A DNA stretch of 64,000 nt from Deltaproteobacteria bacterium (GTDB lineage Bacteria; Lernaellota; Lernaellaia; JACKCT01). Shown piece after piece: positions 43,938-54,209 of the stretch. Where the stretch lies: the NCBI GenBank assembly GCA_027493875.1, contig JAOSJX010000025.1, positions 62,001 to 126,000 on the forward strand, read 5' to 3'. The translations under genes and the position numbers were made by a program. The notes beneath the pieces are model-generated. The model was given only the letters and a program-made list of their open reading frames with translations, ran no database searches and was not told where the DNA came from. Numbering within the stretch: the stretch's first letter is position 1; each line of letters opens with the position of its first letter.

Positions 43938-45995
43938 ATGAAACGAGCCCAATTTTTCTGGTTTGCGGTCGTCCTCGCCGCGCCGGCGTTCTTATTCTGT
44001 TCGTGCGGCGACGACGATGATGACGCTCACGACGCCGCCGGCCCGCCGGACGATGATACCGGCGAACCGGAAGACGACGATACCGAGGACGACACCGGCG
44101 ACGATGACGACTCCGGCGGCGGCGATGACGATGAGGCCGGCCCACCGGCCGGTATTTACGACGTCACCGGCGAAGACGCGGAGCATGGGCCGTACTCCGG
44201 GCAGGCTCAGATTCTGGCGAACCCGGAAATGAAGGCCTACCGCTTCGTCCGCACGGTGCGTTACGCGGACTTGGATTTTGAGGGCGACGAGGTCGCGTGG
44301 GCGTTCGACGGCGCGGCCGACGCGTCGCCCGAGAGCATCGCGTTGTCCGCGAGTCTTTTCCCGGTCTGGTATCTCGCGGCGTACAACGGCGACGCGCGCG
44401 ATACGGAAAACACCGGTCCGATCGCCGTCACGGGAACGCTGACGGCGGACGGGGACGGCGTTTTTACGGGAACGCTCGGCGACGGTGGGAAAAACATCTC
44501 GCTCACCGAGACATGGACGTGGGCCGGCCCGAACAACGGCGAACCGATTTGGGTAAACCGGCGAAGCACCGCGCCGATGCACGAACCGATCGAACCCGGC
44601 CTCAAGGATTTTTTCTTTCTGTTGTTCGGCAGCATGTACGACGTGCCGGACATCCAGCCCTATCTCGAGCGCGACGATTTCAACGCCGCCATTCACTACG
44701 CGGTGAGCGACCCGACGGACCTCAATTTTTTGCGCGCCAACCCGGATACGATCCGCGTGATCCAGCAGCCGATCGACACGTTTTCGATGGCCGAGGCGAA
44801 ATCGCGGCAGCGCGCGTACGGCCAAACGCTCACCGAGAAAGCGGCGTTCTACGACCAGAACACGGTGGATTTTCACATCGAAGGCGCGGGGATGGTGCAC
44901 TCGTCGATTCACGACGACAACGCCGTCATCACCTGGGACGCGGACTTTTCGACGATGGAATGGACCGGGTCGTACATCGCGAGCCAGGCGATGCGTTATT
45001 TGGTGACCGGTGAGGAAGAAGCGCTGGACAATATGCTGACCGGCCTGCACGGGCAGTTTCTCTGCTGGGAAATCGTGCCGAACCCCGGCGAGTTCGCGCG
45101 GGCCGTTCGAATGCATGACGGCAACTCGCCCGCGGATTGGGTTCAGGGGACGGGCGACTACACGGCGTACGATTACGCTCCCAATGGCAACAACGACATG
45201 TCGCACGGGTTCTATACGGGATTCTTCTGGTCGTGGCTCGCGCTGGACGGACTCGACGGCTACGACGACGAACGCGACGAAATGGTGACGATTCTCAGGG
45301 ATCTGGTCGAGAACCATCCGGACGTCGGCGACGGGCTCATCAACGAACTCGGTTTTCAGATGATGCTCGCCTATATGACGGACGACGCGGAGCACGTCAA
45401 TCGCTATCGTCAGCTTCTGCTCTCGCCGCATCTCAATTGGTTTCTGGCCAACGGCAACGGACAGATCGCGGTCTACGGCATTTCAGATTGGTCGGGAAAT
45501 TATCTGATCGCGCAGCAGCTTTTCACCATCGCTAAAATCGCGATTCTGCTCGGCGACGATCAGGAAATCATGTTGCGTCACGGGTGCCGCGTCGCGATGG
45601 AACGCATGGCGCGCTACCGCGCGAACATTTATTCGATCGTGATGCCGCCGCTCGCCTCCGCGTTTCCCATGACATTCGAAATCGACCGCGCGAAACTTGC
45701 CCTCGCGGAGTTTCCCGCGCCCAAGATCCGTCGCGACGTGGACTGGACGATCAATCCCCGCTTTTCCATGTCGCCGTTTCCCGATCTGCCGTGGAAGTTG
45801 GATTGGGGTTTGGGGCTGCGGCTGCGCGGCCTTTACGCCTATCCGCTCTTCGAACGCGATCTGGACAACTTCGTGTGGCGCGCCGGCTCGCTCGATTACA
45901 AGGGCGGCGCGTCCGATATGGAACCGCCGGGCGTGGACTATCTGTTCGCGTACTGGTGGGGACGCTATCACGGGTTGTGGGGAGAAGACGACTGA
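43938..45995 (+). CDS. Large Asp-rich-spacer lipoprotein, function unknown
   Basis: A 685-residue lipoprotein. The signal peptide MKRAQFFWFAVVLAAPAFLF leads to the Cys of CSCG, followed by an Asp/Thr/Gly-rich spacer to about residue 60. A beta-rich domain follows (GIYDVTGEDAEHGPYSGQAQ, VTGTLTADGDGVFTGTLGDG). The C-terminal 400 residues are mostly helical, with repeated aromatic/Gly segments (GSYIASQAMRYLVTGEEEAL, DMSHGFYTGFFWSWLALDG, IALL-type helices). This is reminiscent of (alpha/alpha)6 toroids seen in polysaccharide lyases and glycosidases, but no family or catalytic residue is assigned. ATG 43938 is chosen because it begins the signal peptide. The AAA+ gene follows 4 nt later. Confidence 0.75.
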   Translation: MKRAQFFWFAVVLAAPAFLFCSCGDDDDDAHDAAGPPDDDTGEPEDDDTEDDTGDDDDSGGGDDDEAGPPAGIYDVTGEDAEHGPYSGQAQILANPEMKAYRFVRTVRYADLDFEGDEVAWAFDGAADASPESIALSASLFPVWYLAAYNGDARDTENTGPIAVTGTLTADGDGVFTGTLGDGGKNISLTETWTWAGPNNGEPIWVNRRSTAPMHEPIEPGLKDFFFLLFGSMYDVPDIQPYLERDDFNAAIHYAVSDPTDLNFLRANPDTIRVIQQPIDTFSMAEAKSRQRAYGQTLTEKAAFYDQNTVDFHIEGAGMVHSSIHDDNAVITWDADFSTMEWTGSYIASQAMRYLVTGEEEALDNMLTGLHGQFLCWEIVPNPGEFARAVRMHDGNSPADWVQGTGDYTAYDYAPNGNNDMSHGFYTGFFWSWLALDGLDGYDDERDEMVTILRDLVENHPDVGDGLINELGFQMMLAYMTDDAEHVNRYRQLLLSPHLNWFLANGNGQIAVYGISDWSGNYLIAQQLFTIAKIAILLGDDQEIMLRHGCRVAMERMARYRANIYSIVMPPLASAFPMTFEIDRAKLALAEFPAPKIRRDVDWTINPRFSMSPFPDLPWKLDWGLGLRLRGLYAYPLFERDLDNFVWRAGSLDYKGGASDMEPPGVDYLFAYWWGRYHGLWGEDD

Positions 45996-45999
45996 TCGC

Positions 46000-47737
46000 A
46001 TGACGAACGAATCATTGCCCGCACTTCCCGCCTTCGCGCGGGAGATGACCGACCGCTACTTCACGAGCACGGTGAGCCAGTTCGTGTTGCACGGCGCGGT
46101 GCGCGATCTGGTGCCGATGGCGAAGGACGACGGATCGCCGGGCTACGTGCCGCTCGAAGAATATCTTCACCGCACGCTGTTCGCGCAGCGCGGCGCCGTG
46201 TTGTTCTACGACCGATCGCGCGGCCTGACGATTCCGGACGCCGAAACCAGCACCGAGTTTCAGGCGTTCATCAACGCGTACGAAGCCGCGAAGAACACGC
46301 GCTACGCGAACAAGCCGCCGGCCGACGCGGGGACGTCGCTGCGTTTGGTGGAGCGGTTTGTCCGCACGCGCGTGGCGGACGGCAAGGGCTGCGCGTTCAT
46401 TCTGGATTTCGCGGATCATCTCGCGCCCGCCGCGGAAACGGCGATGCTGCCCGACGAGGACCGCAACGCGATCGTCACGCTGCTTCGCTGGGCGCGCGAC
46501 GAACTGTTTTTACGGGGCGACGTCACCGTCGTGCTCATCACGGAGCAGCTCGCCGACCTCAACCGCCGTATCGCCGCGAGCCCGTTCACGGAATGCGTGG
46601 AAGTGACGTTGCCGGACCTGGCGGCGCGGCTGGCGTTTATCCGCTACGAATGCGCCGGACGCGATTTCTCCGAACTCTGCGAATTCGACGACGAGACGCT
46701 CGCGAAACTCGCGTCGGGCCTGATGCTCGCGCACCTGCGGCGCATCCTCGCCGAGCCGCTGCGCCTCGGCCGCAAGCTGACGATGGAATCGCTCATGGCG
46801 CACAAAAAGGAGCTCATCGAGGCGGAATGCCGCGGGCTGGTCGAGTTCATCGAGCCCAAACACCGGCTCGACATGGTCGCCGGTTGCCGCGAGGCGAAGC
46901 GCGCGTTGCGTCAGGCGGCGGAGCTCCTGCGCCGCGGGCGGCTGGATGTGTTGCCGATGGGCTATCTGATCTGCGGTCCGATGGGCACGGGTAAGACGTT
47001 TCTGGCCACCTCGTTCGCCGGGGAGATCGGTATTCCGTGCGTGAAGATTCTCAACATCCGCTCGCAGTGGGTGGGGCAGACCGAGGCGAACCTGCAACGT
47101 CTGTTGGCGGTGTTCAAGGCGCTCGGACCGCTCGGCGTGATCGTGGACGAGGCGGACGCGTTTTTCGGCAAACGCGACGCGGAGGGCGACGCGGGCACAT
47201 CGAGCCGCGTGTTCTCGTCGTTCGCGTCGTTCATGAGCGACACGACGCAACGCGGCCACATCATCTGGTTTCTCATCACGGCGCGGCCCGATCTGTTGCC
47301 GATCGACCTGAAGCGCCAGGGCCGCGCGGAGGAACACATCGCGCTCTTTCCGCCGATGGGGCCGGACGAGCGGCGCGAGTACTTCGAGGTCTTCCTGCGC
47401 AAAAACGAGATCGAGACCGGCGTCACGCCGGAGCGGCTCGAATCGGTTTATCTCCAGGCGGGCGCGCCGCGGCTGACCGGCGCGGATATGGAAGCGGTGC
47501 TCATCCGCGCGAAGGGCGACGCGGCGGTGCGCGCGGCGAAAAAAAGTGGAAGAGGACGACTTCGCCGGCGCGTTCCGGGATTTTCTGCCGCCGGTCTACG
47601 AAGAGGAAATGGAGTATCAGACGCTCCTCGGGGTCATGGAATGCACCGTGCGGCGCCTGATCCCCGAGGCGTACCGGGACGTGCCGCGCGAGAAAATCGC
47701 CGCGCGTCTCCGTGAACTGCGCGGAATCGTCGATTAA
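46000..47737 (+). CDS. AAA+ ATPase with degenerate N-terminal module (frameshifted near 47548)
   Basis: An AAA+ protein of about 578 residues. The N-terminal 270 residues look like a P-loop fold without Walker A (GAVLFYDRSRGLTI, GCAFILDFADHLAP, VVLITEQLADLNRRIA). The C-terminal module is a complete AAA domain: MGYLICGPMGTGKTFLATSF (Walker A), LGVIVDEADAFFG (Walker B), IIWFLITARPDLLPIDLKRQ (sensor 1) and GRAEEHIALFPP with an arginine-finger-like Arg. One extra A in the A7 run at 47541-47547 splits the last 60 residues; removing it restores KKVEEDDFAGAFRDFLPP to the end. It resembles CDC48/FtsH-type remodelling ATPases. The 4-nt spacing suggests co-expression with the lipoprotein gene. Confidence 0.8.
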
Positions 47738-47795
47738 CGGCACGCCTCTTCGGCCGCGCCGTTTCCGCGTAAAAATTTTCGCACTTCCCCGAGAA

Positions 47796-47815
47796 CCGCG
47801 AAAAAAATTTCGCGG
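47796..47815. other. Stem-loop between AAA+ and gspC genes
   Basis: CCGCGAAA - AAAA - TTTCGCGG forms an 8-bp stem with a 4-nt loop. There is no U-run on either side in the correct orientation, so it is not a clear terminator. It may be an mRNA end-stabilising hairpin or a regulatory site. Confidence 0.45.
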
Positions 47816-47899
47816 AAAAATCGCGTAAGTCCCTGTTTTCTCGTCGCCGCCCGGCGTTTTTTATCGGCATGGTCTGTGCTTGTCCCCTTAGAGCGTCCC

Positions 47900-48772
47900 A
47901 TGTCTTTCGCCGCCGAGGTCTTTAAGAAATATTTTTGGGTCGCCAAACTGGCGTTCGTCGCGTTGCTGGCCTCGGAGTCCGCGGCGCTGGTGAACACGGG
48001 CATCGAAGCGAGGATCGCGGAGGCGGCGGACATCGACGTCCAAGCGCCGCCGCGCGCGTCCCGGTCGTCGTACGTGTCCGTCAAGGAATTCATCCCCATC
48101 CTTGAACGCAATCTGTTCAATTCCGACTATGAGTACATCGAAGGAGCGCTGACCGGGACGCAGGCCGCCGTTCCGGTGGACTACGAACTCATCGGGACCA
48201 TCGCGTTCGAAGACGAACCCTTTTCGATGGCGATCATCAATAACCGCCTGGACGGCCGATCGGACGTGTACGGCATCGGCGACGCGCTTTCGGAAAACGT
48301 GACGCTGGAGTCCGTCGAGCCGAAACAGGCGACGATCCGCCGCCAAGGCGTTCCGGAAGTGCTGAAGCTTGTGGAAATGCGCGTAGCGCCGTCCGGGCCG
48401 CGGTTCGGCAAAGACGTCAATCTCGGGAAAGACGGCATCAAAGAGGTCGGCGAGGGTCAATACGTCGTTTCAAAAGACCTTTTTCAAGAGACGTTCTCGC
48501 ACCCCGCGCGCATGATGCGCGGCGTCCGCGTGGTGCCGCACTTCGAACGCGGACGCATCGCCGGATTCCGCTTCAAGCGCATCCGGAAAAAGAGCCTCTA
48601 TCACAAGATCGGCCTGCGGCGGAAAGATATTCTGCGGCGGATCAACGGGATCGAGATCAGCGGCGTGGATGACATCATGAAGGTGATGGCCTCGCTGCGC
48701 GAGGCGCGGCGGTTCACCATCGACCTGACACGGAAGGGCCAAAAGCGTTCCTTTACGTACGAGGTCCGTTGA
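47900..48772 (+). CDS. gspC: GspC-like inner-membrane protein with PDZ-like domain, paralogue 1
   Basis: A 290-residue type II secretion protein C. A short cytoplasmic segment and one membrane helix (VFKKYFWVAKLAFVALLASE) are followed by the HR domain, recognised by ILERNLFNSDYEYIEGAL, PVDYELIGTIAFEDEPFSMA and SDVYGIGDALSENVTLESVE. The C-terminal PDZ-like domain has GRIAGFRFKRIRKKSLYHKI, GLRRKDILRRINGIEISGVD and DIMKVMASLREARRFTIDLT. GspC links the inner-membrane platform to the secretin and may select substrates. ATG 47900 begins the membrane helix segment. It is intact. Confidence 0.88.
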   Translation: MSFAAEVFKKYFWVAKLAFVALLASESAALVNTGIEARIAEAADIDVQAPPRASRSSYVSVKEFIPILERNLFNSDYEYIEGALTGTQAAVPVDYELIGTIAFEDEPFSMAIINNRLDGRSDVYGIGDALSENVTLESVEPKQATIRRQGVPEVLKLVEMRVAPSGPRFGKDVNLGKDGIKEVGEGQYVVSKDLFQETFSHPARMMRGVRVVPHFERGRIAGFRFKRIRKKSLYHKIGLRRKDILRRINGIEISGVDDIMKVMASLREARRFTIDLTRKGQKRSFTYEVR

Positions 48773-48954
48773 AACGGGTGCGCGTAGCCGGCTTCCCGTT
48801 CGGCGCGGCGTTGCGTAAGGGCCTTCGCGTCCGATGCGAGCTATTCTTTCCTAACCCCTTGTAACTTCGACGCGGACTTGGGTGTCTTTCTGGCACGGAA
48901 CATGCTATTTCCTGCGCGGAGCGTGGTCCGCCGAAGGGGCCGGCTCGCGTCGGG

Positions 48955-49029
48955 GACAGGCGCTAAGCAGGGAGAATCAGGGGCGTATCGCTTCTTGCAA
49001 TGACCTAACCCTGTCCGTAAACTAGCGCC
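48955..49029. repeat. Inverted-repeat element between the two gspC genes
   Basis: GGCGCTA at 48959-48965 pairs with TAGCGCC at 49023-49029, and GACAGG at 48955-48960 pairs with CCTGTC at 49010-49015. These define a roughly 75-nt nested palindrome in a 288-nt spacer. It looks like a REP- or MITE-like repeat; no ORF lies in it. A second search copy was not noticed in this window. Confidence 0.5.
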
Positions 49030-49060
49030 GGCCTTCCCGGGGGAATGCGGAGACACGCGC

Positions 49061-49928
49061 GTGGAACTGGAGTTCCTGAAAAAGTACTTCTGGATCGCGA
49101 AGCTCGTCTTCGTGGCGCTTTTCGCGTCCGAGTTGGCGACGCTCGTGAATACGCGTATCGACGCGAAAATCGGCTCGGTGGAGACCGTGGATCTGTCCAA
49201 CGTGAAAGTCGACGCGAAGCCCGGGTACGTTTCGGTTAAGGAATACGTTCCGATCCTGAAACGGAACCTGTTCAACTCGGACTACGTCTACGTCGACGAG
49301 GCGCTGTCGGGCGGCAAGGCGGCCGTCGTGGAGGACTACGAACTGCTGGGCACCATCGCCTGGGGCGGGGCGCCGCATTCGCTGGCCGTGATTCAGGCGC
49401 GCGCATCGCAGGTGACGGACGTTTATCGGGTGGGAGCGAGTCTGGCGGAGAACGTTTCCGTCGAAAAAATCGAGCCGCGGCGCGTGACGATCAAGCGGGA
49501 CGGCGCGTTGGAAGCTGTTGGAATTGCCGGAGATCCGCGTCGCATCGAACCGCGTCACGTTTTCGAAAAACGTGAGCGTGGGCAGCGAAGGCGTCAAGGA
49601 GGTCGGCGAAGGGCAGTTCGTGGTCTCGCAGGACCTTTTTCAGGAAGCCTTTTCCAATCCGGCCAAGATCATGAAAGGCGCCGCGGTGGTGCCGTTTTTC
49701 GAAAAAGGCGGCATCGCGGGATTCCGCCTGAAACGCATCAGGAAAAACAGCGTCTACTCGAAATTGGGTTTGGAGCAGAACGACGTGTTGCGCCGCATCA
49801 ACGGCATCGAGATCAGCGGCATCGACGACATCATGAAGGTGATGGCCTCGATGCGTGACGCGCGGCGCTTTTCCCTGGATTTGACGCGGAACGGACAACG
49901 GCGGTCGTTTACCTACGAGGTCCGTTGA
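49061..49928 (+). CDS. gspC: GspC-like protein, paralogue 2 (frameshifted near 49515)
   Basis: Second GspC-like protein, about 289 residues, similar to paralogue 1 throughout. The membrane helix is FLKKYFWIAKLVFVALFASE, the HR domain ILKRNLFNSDYVYVDEALSG and VEDYELLGTIAWGG, and the PDZ-like domain GGIAGFRLKRIRKNSVYSKL, GLEQNDVLRRINGIEISGID, ending SFTYEVR as in paralogue 1. The frame changes at GAAGCTGTTGG near 49511-49520; restoring it gives LELPEIRVASNRVTFSKNVS. GTG 49061 is the start. Two different C subunits feeding one secretin would be unusual and could reflect substrate specialisation. Confidence 0.85.
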
Positions 49929-49990
49929 CGAGACGGCCCGGCGGCCCTATGTTCGCCCCGCCGGCGGTTGAGGTTGATTAGGAAGGGCTC

Positions 49991-52508
49991 ATGACGATTT
50001 GGGAAAGCAAAAAATGGCGACTTTTCCTCGCGGCTTTGGCGGTCGCCGTGCCGGCGTTGGTCTGGGCGCCGGTTTCGGCCCCCGCGCAGGATGACCAGGG
50101 CGAGGAAACGCCGGCGCCCGCGCCCGAGGAGACCCCGGCTCCCGACGCGGCGGACGACGAAAAAGGAGCTGCCCGACTTCAATTCGAACGAGCCTGTCGT
50201 TTCCATCGATTTCACCGATACGGATATCAAGGAAGTCGTGAAGATCATGTCCGAACTGACCGGGCAGAACTTCATGATCGACAAAAACGTCGCCGGCACC
50301 GTGACGATCATCAGCCCGACGAAGGTCACGCCGCGCGAGGCGTACGACATCTTCATGTCCGTTCTCGCGGTGAACGGCCTGACCACCGTGAAAGTCGGCA
50401 AAATCACGAAGATCATCCCCATCAAGGACGCCCAGGGCCAGCCCATCGAAACGCACGTCGGCGGCCTGGGGCGCCCGAACGACCAGTTCGTCACGCAGCT
50501 CATGCCGCTCGAGCACATCGACGCCAACGACGTCGCCACCGCGTTCGCGAGCCTTGTCTCGGCGGACGGCAATATCTTCGCCTACGGCCCGTCCAACATG
50601 GTCATCGTGATGGACACGGCGAGCAACATTCAACGCATCATCCGCATTCTGCGCCGGCTCGACGTGGCGGGCGGCGAGCAGAAGGTCGAAGTGATTCCGC
50701 TGGAATACGCCGACGCCGAGCAGATGGCCGACGTCATCCTGGAACTCTTCGAAGGAGAGGGCGGCGGTGGCGGCGGCGGGAACGTCCAGGATCTGCGCGC
50801 ACGGTTGGCGCAGCAGCGCCGGCGCCTGGCGGCCAGCCGGCGTGGCGGCGGTCGGGCGGCGGCGGCGGCCGCGGCCATGGGGTCGTCGGTTCCGTCGAAA
50901 GAGGAAACCAAAATCATCGCCGATGCGCGCACCAACAGTCTGATCATCAAATCGACGCCGCCGGGTATCCGGCAGATTCGCGCGGTCATCGATAAATTGG
51001 ATACGCCGCTGCCCTGGGGCGAAGGCAAGATTCACGTCGTGTACCTCGAAAACGCCAACGCGGAAGAGCTGGCGATGACGCTGGCCGACCTCGCCGGGAC
51101 CGGCGGGGGCGGCGCCGGCGGTATCCGGTCCCCGCAGCAGCAGGGATTGGGCGGCGACCAACGCAATATGGCGCGCAATATCGCCGGGCAGCTTTCCGGC
51201 CGTTCGAGCACGGGCCTTGGGTCCGGCGGCATCGACCGCACGGGCAGCTCGGGTCTCGCGTCCACGACCGGCCGGTTTCTCGCAGATTTTGACGGCGCGG
51301 TGCGCATCACCGCGGAGCCGTCCACCAACTCGCTCGTCATCATCGCCAGCTACCGCGATTATCAGATTCTCGAAGAGGTCATTCACAAGCTCGATATTCC
51401 GCGCCGCCAGGTTTTCGTGGAAGCGCTCATCATGGAAATCACCATGGACCGCGGCTTGGACGTCGGCTTCGAATTCCGCAGCACGAATGACGTGACGGAA
51501 GAAGGCGTTCAAGTCATCGGCGGCACCAACTATGGCGGCATCCAACAGGCCGCGGCGAACCCGCTGGGCATCTCCGGTTTCGCCATCGGCGCGGCGGACG
51601 GCACGATCACGTTCGCGGGCGAGACGTTTCCGAACATCGGCGCCCTGTTCCGCGCGCTCGCGACGGACCAGGACGTGAACGTCCTGTCCACGCCGCACGT
51701 CCTGACGCTCGACAACGAGGAAGCGGAGGTCGTCGTCGCGAACAACGTCCCCTTCGTGACCGGGCAGATCTTTTCCGCCGCGAACAATCTTCCCACGACC
51801 ACCATCGAGCGGCAGGACGTCGGCATCACGCTGCGTCTGACCCCGCAGATCAACGAAAGCGATTTCGTGAAGCTGCTGATCTATCAGGAGGTCAGCCAAG
51901 TCACCGACAGTCCCGAGGGCATTTCCGCGGAGTCGGTCGGCGTGACGACGGCCAAGCGGTCCGCGGATACGGTCGTGGTCGTCAAAGACCGCCAGACGGT
52001 CATCATCGGCGGTCTGCTCAAAGACTCGGTGTCCGTGGTGGACTCGAAGGTTCCGATCCTCGGCGACATTCCGCTCCTCGGCTATCTGTTCAAGAACAGC
52101 AAGAAAAAGGTCGAGAAGACGAATCTGCTCATCTTCCTCACGCCTTACGTCATCAAGGACGCGAGCGATCTGGAAGACGTCACGCGGCGGTCCAACAAGC
52201 GCATGGAGATGTTCCGCGAGGTCAACCACATTCCCGAGCGCGTGAACGATCTCGGAACGCTCGACGAGCGCAACATGACGCCGCGCGATACGATCTTCCG
52301 CGAGCCGATGGGCGAAGTGATCGAAACGGACCCGCGGCTGCGCCGCCAGCTTGAAGAGGAGCGCCGGCGCCGCAAGGCTGGCGACGACGGTCTGTACTTC
52401 CCCGAGGACGAACCACCGGCTTCCGAGGAGGAAGAGGAATCGTCTCCTCCCGAAGAAAGTGACGACACGGGAAGCGGGGACGACTTCCAACCGATCGAGG
52501 ACGAATAG
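49991..52508 (+). CDS. gspD: Type II secretion secretin (frameshifted near 50162)
   Basis: Outer-membrane secretin of about 839 residues that forms the export channel. The signal peptide WRLFLAALAVAVPALVWA precedes an Ala/Pro/Glu-rich linker. After one missing A in the A5 run near 50160-50164, the N0/N1 domains begin (FNSNEPVVSIDFTDTDIKEV, VVKIMSELTGQNFMIDKNVA), followed by N2/N3 with Gly-rich inserts (about 50760-50880 and 51100-51270). The secretin core carries QVFVEALIMEITMDRGLDVG, NVLSTPHVLTLDNEEAEVVV, VGITLRLTPQINE and VPILGDIPLLGYLFKNSKKK. The C-terminus is an acidic Glu/Asp-rich extension. It is followed 3 nt later by gspE. Confidence 0.9.
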
Positions 52509-52511
52509 GCC

Positions 52512-54209
52512 ATGGCCCGAAGGATCGGCGAGATCCTGATCGCGCACGGCGCCTGCGACCAGGAAGCGGTCGACAAAGCCCTCGAAACGCAGCGCGAAAA
52601 AGGCGGCCTGCTCGGCGAAATCCTCCTGAAGCAAAAGGCGGTCGGCGACGACGCCGTGCAAAAGGCGCTGGCCGAGCAATTCGATTTGGAGTTCATCGAC
52701 GTCATCGACGCACAGAACGTGGACGCGCATCTGCTGACGATGATTCCCATCACCTATGCAAAGGCGCATCTCGTTCTGCCGCTGCGGCGCGACGACGACG
52801 AGATCGTCGTGGCGTGCGCCAACCCGCTCGACTACGAGGTCCTCGACGATCTGCGCCTGTATCTCGACGGCGAGATCCGGCCGGTGCTGTCCACGCAGGG
52901 CATGGTTTTCGACACGATCAACCTTGTCTACGACCGCGCGCGGGAAACCAGCGACGAGGTGCTCGGCGACCTGGAAGAAGAAGGCGGTCCCGAAACCTTC
53001 GATCTCGAAGAGATGATCGACATCATCGACGCGACCGACGAGGATGCGCCGATTATTCGCCTCATCAACCACCTGATGTACCGCTCGGTCAAAGAACGCG
53101 CCTCGGATATTCATTTCGAGGTGTTCGAGAACGACCTGATCGTGCGTTTCCGGATCGACGGCGTGCTTTACGAGGTCATGCGTCCGCCGAAGCGGCTGCA
53201 CAACGCGATCGCGAGCCGCGTGAAGATCATGGCCAAGCTGAACATCGCGGAAAAACGCATCCCGCAGGACGGCCGCATCCGCATCAAAATCGCGGGCAAG
53301 GACATCGATATCCGCACGAGCATCATCCCCACCGCCTACGGCGAGCGCGTCGTGATGCGTCTTCTGGATAAGTCGCAGGTGCGGTTGGATTTGGAAAGCC
53401 TGGGTCTCGACGGGCCGCGGTTATCCGTCGTGAACAATTTGATTCACCGCGCGCACGGCATCATTCTCGTGACGGGGCCGACCGGTTCGGGGAAAACGAC
53501 GACGCTCTACGCGTCGCTCGTTCGGCTTAACAAACCGGACGTGAACATTCTGACGGTCGAGGACCCGATCGAATATCAGATTCAAGGCATCGGCCAGATG
53601 CAGGTGAATCCGAAGATCGATCTGACCTTCGCCTCCGGGCTGCGGTCGTTCCTGCGTCAAGACCCGGACATCATTCTGGTCGGCGAAATCCGCGATCTGG
53701 AAACCGCGGAGATCGCGATCCAGGCGTCGCTCACCGGCCACCTTGTGTTTTCGACGCTGCACACGAACGATTCGGCCAGCGCGTTTACGCGCCTCGTGGA
53801 CATGGGCGTGGAACCGTTTCTCGTGTCGAGTTCGCTGGTGGGCGTGATCGCCCAACGCCTCGTGCGCGTGCTGTGCGACGACTGCAAAGAGGCCTACGAC
53901 CCGACGGAGGAGGAGCTCGGAAAGATCGGGCTCACGCCGAAGGACGTCAACGGACAATTGTACCGGCCGGTCGGATGCGCCGCGTGCATCCAAACCGGAT
54001 ATGCGGACCGAACCGCCATCTATGAAATTCTCGTGATGCGCGAGAACATCCAACAACTCATCCTCGCCAACGCCGACGCCAACGCGATCAAGCGCGAGGC
54101 CATCAAAAACGGCATGGCCACGCTGCGCATGGACGGCGCCCGCCGCGTCATCCAGGGCGACACGAGTATCGAGGAAGTCATGCGCGTGACGTCGGAAGAC
54201 TTTCAGTAG
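52512..54209 (+). CDS. gspE: Type II secretion ATPase GspE
   Basis: A 565-residue cytoplasmic ATPase that energises pseudopilus assembly. The N-terminal MshEN-type domain (RRIGEILIAHGACDQEAVDK, KGGLLGEILLKQKAVGDDAV) precedes the ATPase core: ASDIHFEVFENDLIVRFRID, VTGPTGSGKTTTLYASL (Walker A), TVEDPIEYQI (Asp box), RQDPDIILVGEIRDLETAEI (Walker B) and FSTLHTNDSASAFTRLV (His box). The zinc site CDDC...CAAC is present. The stop TAG (54207-54209) is the first three bases of a TNGCCAG heptamer array, so the adjoining element appears to supply the stop codon. Confidence 0.93.
   Translation: MARRIGEILIAHGACDQEAVDKALETQREKGGLLGEILLKQKAVGDDAVQKALAEQFDLEFIDVIDAQNVDAHLLTMIPITYAKAHLVLPLRRDDDEIVVACANPLDYEVLDDLRLYLDGEIRPVLSTQGMVFDTINLVYDRARETSDEVLGDLEEEGGPETFDLEEMIDIIDATDEDAPIIRLINHLMYRSVKERASDIHFEVFENDLIVRFRIDGVLYEVMRPPKRLHNAIASRVKIMAKLNIAEKRIPQDGRIRIKIAGKDIDIRTSIIPTAYGERVVMRLLDKSQVRLDLESLGLDGPRLSVVNNLIHRAHGIILVTGPTGSGKTTTLYASLVRLNKPDVNILTVEDPIEYQIQGIGQMQVNPKIDLTFASGLRSFLRQDPDIILVGEIRDLETAEIAIQASLTGHLVFSTLHTNDSASAFTRLVDMGVEPFLVSSSLVGVIAQRLVRVLCDDCKEAYDPTEEELGKIGLTPKDVNGQLYRPVGCAACIQTGYADRTAIYEILVMRENIQQLILANADANAIKREAIKNGMATLRMDGARRVIQGDTSIEEVMRVTSEDFQ

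Noticed and set aside
49989-53201. A 1070-codon minus-strand frame opposite gspD and gspE
   Set aside because: GC-rich DNA gives long antisense frames. The plus strand encodes unmistakable secretin and ATPase motifs, and the antisense product has no recognisable domain.
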